A stretch of DNA of 64,000 nt, from NCBI RefSeq assembly GCF_003148385.1, contig NZ_CP029463.1, positions 2,914,001 through 2,978,000 of the forward strand, written 5' to 3'. The translations under genes were made by a program, and so were the position numbers. Under the pieces are notes generated by a model, which was not told where the DNA came from, did not search any database, and worked only from the letters and a program-made list of their open reading frames with translations. Positions 48,127 to 53,998 of this stretch are shown one piece after another (position 1 is the stretch's first letter; each line of letters starts with the position of its first letter). The DNA comes from Flavobacterium sediminis. GTDB lineage: Bacteria > Bacteroidota > Bacteroidia > Flavobacteriales > Flavobacteriaceae.

Positions 48127-48859
48127 AAACAACGTATTTTTTTAGGGTTTTGCTATAATAAAGGAAACAAATGATACACAACCATTGAATACTACTTAGT
48201 CCTGAAATAAAGAAAGTATTCGGCTTTAAGAATTCAACGGCAAAGCGCCATGAAAAGTATGCGATCATAAAAAATTTAAAAAGGGTACCGTTTTCAAGTT
48301 TTTTGTTTTCCCATAAATATTTTAAGAGCCAGAATAAACCTGCTAAGAAGAATAATTCATAAAGAGCAATAGGATGTCTTTTAATACCATCGCCCAGATT
48401 TATACCAAGAAAAAGAGAAGTCGGTTTCCCGTACGTAAACTCCCGTATGCCGCTTAAAAAACAGCCGATACGCCCTATGAAGATTCCCAGGATCAAAGGA
48501 AGTGTAAACAAATCACCGGATGATTCTTTTTCACGGATTATTTTTTTGGCTAATTCAACACCGATAAGTCCTCCGAATAATCCACCCATAATGGTTTTAG
48601 CATTCAGGATACGGATCAGGTGATCAGAGCTGAAATGAAAGACCGGGTTTTCAAGAAAAGCAAAAAATCGGGAACCTATAAAAGCTCCTACAATAGCTCC
48701 TAAAAGGATGGATAATCTGTTTTTTCCGGTAATAGCATCACTTTTCGTTCTTTTTAAATAAAGGTAATATCGGAAACCGATGAAAAAAGCTAAATATTCT
48801 AATAGTAAATGTACATTGACTGAAGTTCCGAAAACTTGCGGTTCAAATGGGATGTTCAT
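48098..48859 (-). CDS. Divergent prolipoprotein diacylglyceryl transferase (Lgt) homologue
   Basis: 253 residues with about seven helices. Lgt-family features are HLLLEYLAFFIGFRYY near the N-terminus, GAFIGSRFFAFLENP, MGGLFGGLIGVELAKK, GRIGCFLSG (family GRxGNFxNG), RHPIALYELFF and WRFAVEFLKP. By my alignment the essential HGG His (E. coli H103) is Phe here and the signature Asn is Cys, while the Arg of GRIG and the R..VEF pair are kept. It is therefore unlikely to be the housekeeping Lgt. It overlaps the radical SAM gene and heads the operon from the -7 box at 48878-48885. Confidence 0.8.
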   Translation of the reverse strand: MNIPFEPQVFGTSVNVHLLLEYLAFFIGFRYYLYLKRTKSDAITGKNRLSILLGAIVGAFIGSRFFAFLENPVFHFSSDHLIRILNAKTIMGGLFGGLIGVELAKKIIREKESSGDLFTLPLILGIFIGRIGCFLSGIREFTYGKPTSLFLGINLGDGIKRHPIALYELFFLAGLFWLLKYLWENKKLENGTLFKFFMIAYFSWRFAVEFLKPNTFFISGLSSIQWLCIICFLYYSKTLKKYVVYACQKIYLL

Positions 48860-48877
48860 TCTTTATATATTGTACGT

Positions 48878-48885
48878 CAAATATA
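48878..48885 (-). promoter_or_regulatory. -7 box of the Lgt-like/radical SAM operon
   Basis: Plus-strand CAAATATA reads TATATTTG on the minus strand, 18 bp before the ATG at 48859. Confidence 0.45.
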
Positions 48886-48918
48886 ATTCTTTTATAAAGA
48901 GAGCGCATCTATAAAAAG

Positions 48919-48946
48919 AAAAACTACACCTTTAAGGTGTAGTTTT
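48919..48946. terminator. Intrinsic terminator
   Basis: AAAACTACACCTT / AAGGTGTAGTTTT perfect stem just after the minus-strand gene ending at 48963. Confidence 0.8.
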
Positions 48947-48962
48947 ATAGTAGTTAAAACAA

Positions 48963-49697
48963 TTAGTCGATTAATTCCATAAGCATTTTTTTACCTTTAA
49001 TATCTATTTCCTGTTTCAATACCTTTCGGCTGCTTTTTTCAATGTAATAAGTGGAAACAACTTCGTTATCTGAAATATCATCTGTTGTAGTAACAATCCA
49101 GGTTTCTTTTGGAAGGCCATGACTCAGCAAAGTACTATCTTTTACTTGTGTAATTGTTGCTGTAATCACACCGATTTTAGCTACCGGATTATAATCAAAA
49201 ATAGAAATAATGTCGGAGTATCCCTCTTTTAAGGGGAGCCAACGAATCAGTTGCGGATAAAAATTACTATCAAAGTAAGATTCATCTGCTTTTTCTAAGA
49301 TCATTACTTTTTTATTATTCATTTTATCCAGATAATAACCGGTAATTTCTTCCTTAAAGTGGAGTGCCATATCCCTTTGTTGATTGTATGAAGAATGATA
49401 AACCGGTTTAAAGCGATCCGTTTTTACAATTGTACTGTCAACCCATTTTACTGGTGAGCGGTTCAGATCAATGGTAGAGATGACTATCAGCTCATTTCCT
49501 TTTTTTTGAACATCAGTCTGAATAGTTCCTATTTCAATTTTCATAGTGTCTTGCAGGACAAACCATTTCATTTTTGAAGATTCATTTTTTACCAAACTAT
49601 AATCCACAGGATTATTTTGAGGGCTCAATGGAGCCTGACCGAATGAGAAGAGTACAATACCCATTGAAAGAATAAGACTGAAGATTGTTTTTTTCAT
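48963..49697 (-). CDS. Secreted protein of unknown function (DUF3108-like layout)
   Basis: 244 residues with signal peptide ending VLFSFGQ. The rest is predicted beta-rich, with YSLVKNESSKMKWFVLQDTMKIEIGTIQ, a mid-protein YYLDKMNNKKVMILEKADESYFDSNFYPQLIRWLPLKEGY and a final TYYIEKSSRKVLKQEIDIKGKKMLMELI. That mid/late layout recalls DUF3108 periplasmic proteins, but the match is impressionistic. Monocistronic, ended by the hairpin at 48919-48946. Confidence 0.7.
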   Translation of the reverse strand: MKKTIFSLILSMGIVLFSFGQAPLSPQNNPVDYSLVKNESSKMKWFVLQDTMKIEIGTIQTDVQKKGNELIVISTIDLNRSPVKWVDSTIVKTDRFKPVYHSSYNQQRDMALHFKEEITGYYLDKMNNKKVMILEKADESYFDSNFYPQLIRWLPLKEGYSDIISIFDYNPVAKIGVITATITQVKDSTLLSHGLPKETWIVTTTDDISDNEVVSTYYIEKSSRKVLKQEIDIKGKKMLMELID

Positions 49698-49897
49698 GAT
49701 TTTACTTTTCTTAATATGTATAGGTTTTAATTAAAAGTTACATTAAGAATAATAGTATTTTAAGATATTAAACATACAATGTTTTGATTGTTAGTGTTTT
49801 GTGGTCTTTTTTAAAAAAGTTGAAACGAACTACTTTAGGGGTAAAGTGCTCATTAGACAAGTAATGAGATAACTATTTAAAATAAATTGCTAAAACC

Positions 49898-49960
49898 AAA
49901 ACTTTAACAAAATATACATTTTTTCTGTATCCAAGTTAACAACTTTAGGCGCTACCTTTG
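49898..49960 (+). promoter_or_regulatory. Repeat-borne promoter, copy 1: conserved box, 14-bp spacer, TACCTTTG
   Basis: A 36-bp box (49903-49938) contains the dyad ATACATTTTTTCTGTAT (ATACA-N7-TGTAT). Exactly 14 bp after its AGTTA end comes TACCTTTG (49953-49960), a TAnnTTTG -7 box. The same architecture recurs at 50076-50133 and 53756-53813. Confidence 0.65.
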
Positions 49961-49966
49961 TTTCAG

Positions 49967-50037
49967 GTTAATAGCAGTAATTTTATTTCTTATCAAGAAC
50001 ATTTAGTCCCGAAATCCTTTCGGGACTTTTTGTTTTT
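49967..50037 (+). ncRNA. Candidate small RNA, copy 1 (~71 nt)
   Basis: Predicted from a start ~7 nt after the -7 box to the T-tract of an intrinsic terminator. It has an unstructured 5' part (GTTAATAGCAG, CTTATCAAGAACATTT) and a 10-bp terminator stem AGTCCCGAAA / TTTCGGGACT (50005-50027) with TTTTTG-type tail. No ORF of any size. A near-identical copy lies at 53820-53890. It is not a tRNA, 6S or SRP RNA. Confidence 0.6.
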
Positions 50038-50075
50038 GTGGATTTTTTACGTCTCGTGGGGATAAAATATGAAAT

Positions 50076-50133
50076 TTTAACAAAATATACATTTTTTCTG
50101 TATCCGAGTTATAAGGACAATGCTATACATTTG
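50076..50133 (+). promoter_or_regulatory. Repeat-borne promoter, copy 2, driving the mosaic lipoprotein gene
   Basis: The 36-bp box (50076-50111) is identical to copy 3 and is again followed after 14 bp by a -7 box, TACATTTG (50126-50133). No sRNA follows. Instead there is a ~125-nt leader to ATG 50267 that keeps CTTATCAA and GTCCCGAAA (50197-50205) in the same order as the sRNA, but without the terminator's second arm. Confidence 0.6.
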
Positions 50134-50266
50134 ATCCCGATTCACTTATCAAAATTTTGTTTTCTTTCAGTGTGTAATCACCAGAAAGTATGACTTGTCC
50201 CGAAACGGATCATAAACCCTTTTCAGCCGTCGTATTGAAAAAAGAAAAGGTTATAATGTTTATTAA

Positions 50267-51865
50267 ATGAAATTAAAACGAAAGAAAAGGCTGCTCTTAG
50301 GTTTATCGGGGCTCTTAGTGCTGCTTTTAACCAACTGCGAAAAAGACTACCCGGAAGCAACGCTAAACAATAAGTTAACAACCTCCCGCTTTGACATTCG
50401 GGTTCTGAACAGTGAACAGATCCGGTCCAATGCTAAGGTTATGGACGAATTACAAAAGATTGCAGGGCAAACCAAAGCACAAGCCACCGGAACGGGAACA
50501 CCAATAGGTACTTCCCGAATCCTTTACAATTCAACCTACGGCTTTTCCGTAAACACCGCTTATGTGAAATACGTGGAAGATACCACAACGGGGAAACATT
50601 CCTATAACTTTCCGCTCACGCGGGACAGTTTGGTCACTTCCCATTTGGAAAACCTCTTGCTATCGTCACGTTCCGACGGGAGTTACGATGCGTATATCGT
50701 AGAATATGGTTTTTCAAAGGACGAATACAATGCTGTGTCTCAAACAACGCTGAACAACACAACGACCCGTTATTATCCGATAGATTTTGACACTTCGGTC
50801 TTTAACAGCGGCGAGTTAAACAAAATGGTGCTGGAATACAGTTGTGTAGAAATATGGTCATTGGAAGTCGTACCGGCCCACCAGGGCGATAACACAGGTG
50901 GCGAACTCTACACGGAAGAATGGGTATTGGTCTCCAACGAATGCACTTGGAATTACTACGATGACGAAACAGATGGCAGCGGCGGAAGTACCACAACAAC
51001 AACCGGAGTAGAGACCTCGGGCGGTGTAGGCGGTAGTGCCGGAGGTACAAGCACAACAGGAGATAGCTCTGATAGTGGCGACAATACAGATATAGGCGAT
51101 ACCTGCAAAGGTTGCGGCGACAGTGATATCATATCCAGCCCGGCAACAGAGCCGGCAGAAGAACCCGAAACGCCTTGCGACAGAATAAAAGCCGGAACAG
51201 GCAGTGCGGCATATAAACAAAAATTTAAAGCCTTAAATACACCGGAAAAGTTTAATTTAGACCATGAAACCGGTTTTTACGAACAGGAAATTAACGGGGT
51301 AAAACAGTATGTAGACGGAGTAGCTGATGGAAACCATACACTAAATATAGTGCAAGGTTCTTTAAATGCGACTCATGTGCATAATAACAAGCCAGAGACA
51401 GATACCGATGGTAACACTTTTGATGCCCAAATTAAAATGCTTTCTCCTAAAGATTTAGTCATGTTAATAACAACTATTAACAATTCCAATGGGACAACGC
51501 CAGAAAATGCTTTTGTAGTTATGGTTTCAAATGAAAGTATATTTGCTATTACTATTACTGAACCAATTGGTGTTTTAAGTGAAGAGACAAAAACTTTTTT
51601 AAGAGGTTGGAAAGAAGATTATGGCGATAAGGCAAAAGATATCTTAAGGGAATATTCTACAATAAGTGGTAGAAAAAAAGAACTTCAAAAACTGTTTTTA
51701 GGCGCTTTGAGAGACACTCAATTATATAATAAAATAGCTTTATTTGAAGGACAGGTGGAAAATGAAGATACTTCTGATATTAACAATTATACTATAGCAT
51801 GGACTCAAAAAACACTAAAAAATACTTTTTTTGGGCTAACAATAGAAGAAACACCATGCGATTAA
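50267..51865 (+). CDS. Mosaic modular lipoprotein of unknown function
   Basis: 532 residues. Lipoprotein signal (LLLGLSGLLVLLLTNCEKD). Residues about 25-225 form a unit with TTSRFDIRVLNSEQIRSNAK and repeated Y-x-Y strands. Residues about 225-300 are a low-complexity Gly/Ser/Thr/Asp linker with a CKGCGD pair. Residues about 303-532 are a separate domain with FNLDHETGFYEQEINGVKQY, ATHVHNNKPETD and MLSPKDLVMLI. Codon use changes from GC-rich (bases 50300-51180) to AT-rich after about 51200. This is the layout of a polymorphic protein with an exchangeable C-terminal module. The HxH...SPxD pattern faintly recalls JAB-type hydrolases, but the spacing is too long to call it. Confidence 0.7.
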   Translation: MKLKRKKRLLLGLSGLLVLLLTNCEKDYPEATLNNKLTTSRFDIRVLNSEQIRSNAKVMDELQKIAGQTKAQATGTGTPIGTSRILYNSTYGFSVNTAYVKYVEDTTTGKHSYNFPLTRDSLVTSHLENLLLSSRSDGSYDAYIVEYGFSKDEYNAVSQTTLNNTTTRYYPIDFDTSVFNSGELNKMVLEYSCVEIWSLEVVPAHQGDNTGGELYTEEWVLVSNECTWNYYDDETDGSGGSTTTTTGVETSGGVGGSAGGTSTTGDSSDSGDNTDIGDTCKGCGDSDIISSPATEPAEEPETPCDRIKAGTGSAAYKQKFKALNTPEKFNLDHETGFYEQEINGVKQYVDGVADGNHTLNIVQGSLNATHVHNNKPETDTDGNTFDAQIKMLSPKDLVMLITTINNSNGTTPENAFVVMVSNESIFAITITEPIGVLSEETKTFLRGWKEDYGDKAKDILREYSTISGRKKELQKLFLGALRDTQLYNKIALFEGQVENEDTSDINNYTIAWTQKTLKNTFFGLTIEETPCD

Positions 51866-51877
51866 AACATAATAATT

Positions 51878-52462
51878 ATGAAAACACTATTTAAAATCCT
51901 CACTTTACTATTAATTAGTTTGAATGTACAGTGTCAGACAGTAACTACTGTTGTCCCTTATAGAACATTAGATTACCCCAACGGTGCTTATTTAAAAGAT
52001 TTGGACAACGAATTTCCGTTTTGGTTGGGAACATGGGAAGGAACAGCCGATAATAAAAAGTATACTTTTACTTTTGTATTATTTCAAAAGCATTTAAGAA
52101 CAGTTCCAAGTGGTAGATACGAGTTTAAAGACAAAGTTGTAGGTAAGCTAAAAGTAACCGACTTAGCTACAAATCAAGTGATTTATGATGAATCTTCTTT
52201 TGCTAATTTTGATGATTATATTATAAAAGGGAATGTAATATATGGAAGGGAGTTCTATTTTGGTTTTTATGATAAAGAGAACCATTGCAACAATAGTGCT
52301 GACTTTACTTTAGTAAGATATGATAATAACCCTAACCAGATACTCTATAAGAACTTTAGTTATGGAGAGTATTTTACATTGGACGGACCATGTCCTTACA
52401 ATGACCAGTTAGATATTCCTATGTTTTTACCTAAAGTAGATCTGATGTTGACGCGACAATAA
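51878..52462 (+). CDS. Secreted DUF6705-like protein, paralogue 1 of 3
   Basis: 194 residues with signal peptide ending LNVQCQ. The body has GAYLKDLDNEFPFWLGTWEGTADNKKYTFTFVLFQKHL, then a variable middle, and ends DQLDIPMFLPKVDLMLTRQ. Layout and ending resemble the flavobacterial DUF6705 family (from memory, unverified). Starts 12 bp after the mosaic lipoprotein. Its first ~60 bp and last ~70 bp are nearly identical in DNA to paralogue 3. Function unknown; an accessory or immunity-like role to the upstream module is only a guess. Confidence 0.75.
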   Translation: MKTLFKILTLLLISLNVQCQTVTTVVPYRTLDYPNGAYLKDLDNEFPFWLGTWEGTADNKKYTFTFVLFQKHLRTVPSGRYEFKDKVVGKLKVTDLATNQVIYDESSFANFDDYIIKGNVIYGREFYFGFYDKENHCNNSADFTLVRYDNNPNQILYKNFSYGEYFTLDGPCPYNDQLDIPMFLPKVDLMLTRQ

Positions 52463-52504
52463 TTTTTAGGATTAAAGATTTGGTTTTGTAAGGAAAATAG
52501 CGAT

Positions 52505-53089
52505 ATGAAAACACTATTAAATATTCTCTGCCTGTTATTAATTAGTATAAATGTAAATTGTCAGGTTACTCAAATACTACCTTTAAATGGAGGAGAGATG
52601 AGCTACGGCTCTTATAGAAAAGACTTAAATAATGAGCTGCCATTCTGGGTGGGTACATGGGAAGGAGTCTCTAATGGTAAAAAATACGTTTTTGAATTCA
52701 CGTTTTTTCAACAACACTTAAGTCAATATGACATAGATAAATATTATTATTATGATGAAATAAAAGGGAAATTTAAAGTAATAGATTTAAACACGAATGC
52801 TATTTTATATAATGGTCTTAATGCTACAGTTTATGATGATTACACAATAACTAATCTTGTTCTTAGGGGCAATAGTTTATTGTTACTCTTTCAAGACGGC
52901 GAGATCAATTGTTGCAATACAGCTGAGTTTTATCTGATCAAAGACAGTAACAGTCCTGACCAAATTATGTATAAAGATTTTAGCTATGGAGAATATGGTT
53001 GTTTATCTAACAATCCATGCCTTTACAATGACCAGTTAGATATTCCCATGTTTTTGCCGACTCAAGATTTTGTATTAACAAGACAGTAA
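52505..53089 (+). CDS. Secreted DUF6705-like protein, paralogue 2 of 3
   Basis: 194 residues, same length as paralogue 1. Signal peptide ends INVNCQ. It keeps YRKDLNNELPFWVGTWEGVSNGKKYVFEFTFFQQHLS and the ending YNDQLDIPMFLPTQDFVLTRQ, while the middle (residues about 75-150) is clearly diverged. The terminal blocks are also more diverged in DNA than between copies 1 and 3. Preceded by a 42-bp gap and followed by a strong hairpin at 53094-53129. Confidence 0.75.
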   Translation: MKTLLNILCLLLISINVNCQVTQILPLNGGEMSYGSYRKDLNNELPFWVGTWEGVSNGKKYVFEFTFFQQHLSQYDIDKYYYYDEIKGKFKVIDLNTNAILYNGLNATVYDDYTITNLVLRGNSLLLLFQDGEINCCNTAEFYLIKDSNSPDQIMYKDFSYGEYGCLSNNPCLYNDQLDIPMFLPTQDFVLTRQ

Positions 53090-53093
53090 TTAG

Positions 53094-53129
53094 AACGTTG
53101 GTTTTGAGGATTAATTCAAAACCAACGTT
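53094..53129 (+). other. Perfect 14-bp hairpin inside the DUF6705-like operon
   Basis: AACGTTGGTTTTGA / TCAAAACCAACGTT with an 8-nt loop (GGATTAAT), right after the paralogue 2 stop and 14 bp before the paralogue 3 ATG. There is no T-tract after it on the plus strand, so it is not a classical terminator. It could stabilise or partition the transcript, or limit translation of paralogue 3. Confidence 0.6.
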
Positions 53130-53142
53130 TAAAAAAGTAAAG

Positions 53143-53712
53143 ATGAAAATACTATTTAAAATCCTCGCTTTACTATTAATTAGTTTGAATGTACAGTGTC
53201 AGGTCTTACCATTATATACTCCAAGTTTTGAACGAACTAATGGAGCATACTTAAAAGATTTAGATGATGTCCAGTCTTTTTTGGAAGGGACGTGGATAGG
53301 TATAATTAATGATAAAGAATACACCTTTCAGTTTGTTAAATTACCCCACCATTTAATTTCTTATGGGGATGTTAATTATTATGAAGATATACTTAAAGTT
53401 AAATTTAAAGTAGTAGATTTAGTTGCGAATCAATTGATATATAGTGATTTGCAGGTTGTTGATTTTGATGATTATAAGATAAATTTATCATATTATGGTA
53501 ATAATATTGGGTATTCTTTTTATTATGAAGATGAAATGAATTGTAGTAATTCTGCTAAATTCTATATTTATAGAATTGATAATAATACAGATCAAATAGA
53601 ATATAAAAACTTTATTTATGATGAATATTGGGATTGGGATTGTTCCTATACCGACCAGTTAGATATTCCCATGTTTTTACCTAAAGTAGATCTGATGTTG
53701 ACGCGACAATAG
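53143..53712 (+). CDS. Secreted DUF6705-like protein, paralogue 3 of 3
   Basis: 189 residues from ATG 53143; the longer frame from 53098 runs through the hairpin and adds no signal-like sequence. Signal peptide ends LNVQCQ, as in paralogue 1. The body has NGAYLKDLDDVQSFLEGTWIGIINDKEYTFQFVK, a divergent Tyr/Asn-rich middle, and the ending DQLDIPMFLPKVDLMLTRQ identical to paralogue 1. Last gene before the right-hand repeat. Confidence 0.75.
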   Translation: MKILFKILALLLISLNVQCQVLPLYTPSFERTNGAYLKDLDDVQSFLEGTWIGIINDKEYTFQFVKLPHHLISYGDVNYYEDILKVKFKVVDLVANQLIYSDLQVVDFDDYKINLSYYGNNIGYSFYYEDEMNCSNSAKFYIYRIDNNTDQIEYKNFIYDEYWDWDCSYTDQLDIPMFLPKVDLMLTRQ

Positions 53713-53750
53713 TTTTTAGGATTAAAAACAGAATAAAGGAAAAACTTCTA

Positions 53751-53813
53751 AAAACTTTAACAAAATATACATTTTTTCTGTATCCGAGTTAGGTTTAGTC
53801 TGCCGTATATTTG
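53751..53813 (+). promoter_or_regulatory. Repeat-borne promoter, copy 3: conserved box, 14-bp spacer, TATATTTG
   Basis: The 36-bp box (53756-53791) with the ATACA-N7-TGTAT dyad (53767-53783) is followed, 14 bp later, by TATATTTG (53806-53813). The spacer sequence differs from copies 1 and 2, but its length does not. Confidence 0.65.
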
Positions 53814-53819
53814 TGATGG

Positions 53820-53890
53820 TTAATAGCAGTAATTTTTATTTCTTATCAAGAACATCTAGTCCCGAAATCCTTTCGGGACTTTTTGTTTTT
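53820..53890 (+). ncRNA. Candidate small RNA, copy 2 (~71 nt)
   Basis: Differs from copy 1 by one extra T in a T run and one C/T change, with the same terminator stem (53858-53880) and T-rich tail. It lies 107 bp after the last secreted paralogue. The hairpin alone could serve as that operon's terminator, but the intervening promoter-like module argues for an independent transcript. Confidence 0.6.
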
Positions 53891-53943
53891 GTCGATTTCG
53901 TTCTCCAAAAAGAGTGTATTATAAAACATAGATAGCCAAAAGC

Positions 53944-53977
53944 AAAAAGCTCTTTCTTTTAAAAGAAAGAGCTTTTC
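53944..53977. terminator. Bidirectional intrinsic terminator before the efflux operon end
   Basis: AAAAGCTCTTTCTTTT / AAAAGAAAGAGCTTTT near-perfect palindrome just beyond the stop of the minus-strand MFS gene. Confidence 0.8.
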
Positions 53978-53998
53978 TGATTAACAAATTAAATGAGA

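Larger units (their letters stand above)
49898..50047 (+). repeat. Left copy of a ~150-bp direct repeat flanking the mosaic lipoprotein cluster
   Basis: Two conserved blocks (49898-49938 and 49966-50047) match 53751-53791 and 53818-53897 in the same orientation, with one difference in the first 41 bases and a few in the second. The ~26-bp between the blocks is diverged except for its -7 box. The copies are 3853 bp apart. Confidence 0.85.
53751..53897 (+). repeat. Right copy of the ~150-bp direct repeat
   Basis: Matches 49898-50047 in the same orientation (40 of 41 in the first block; the second block differs by one indel and a few substitutions). Recombination between the copies would delete 3853 bp holding the lipoprotein and its three small secreted paralogues. 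Confidence 0.85.

Noticed and set aside
49700..50266. Insertion sequence or integron-like element in the repeat region
   Set aside because: No transposase or integrase frame, no terminal inverted repeats or target duplications. The repeats are fully accounted for by promoter box plus sRNA/terminator.
50802..51220. Reverse-strand ORFs of 84 and 120 aa within the mosaic lipoprotein
   Set aside because: Cys/Arg-rich shadows of the GC-rich forward gene with no start signals or family likeness.
50267..51865. JAB/JAMM-type metalloprotease call for the mosaic lipoprotein's C-terminal domain
   Set aside because: The HVH and the later SPKD are about 20 residues apart, against 7 in the JAMM motif, and no upstream Glu could be placed.
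53098..53142. Longer N-terminus of secreted paralogue 3
   Set aside because: The extra codons run through a perfect hairpin and would bury the signal peptide; ATG 53143 matches the paralogues.
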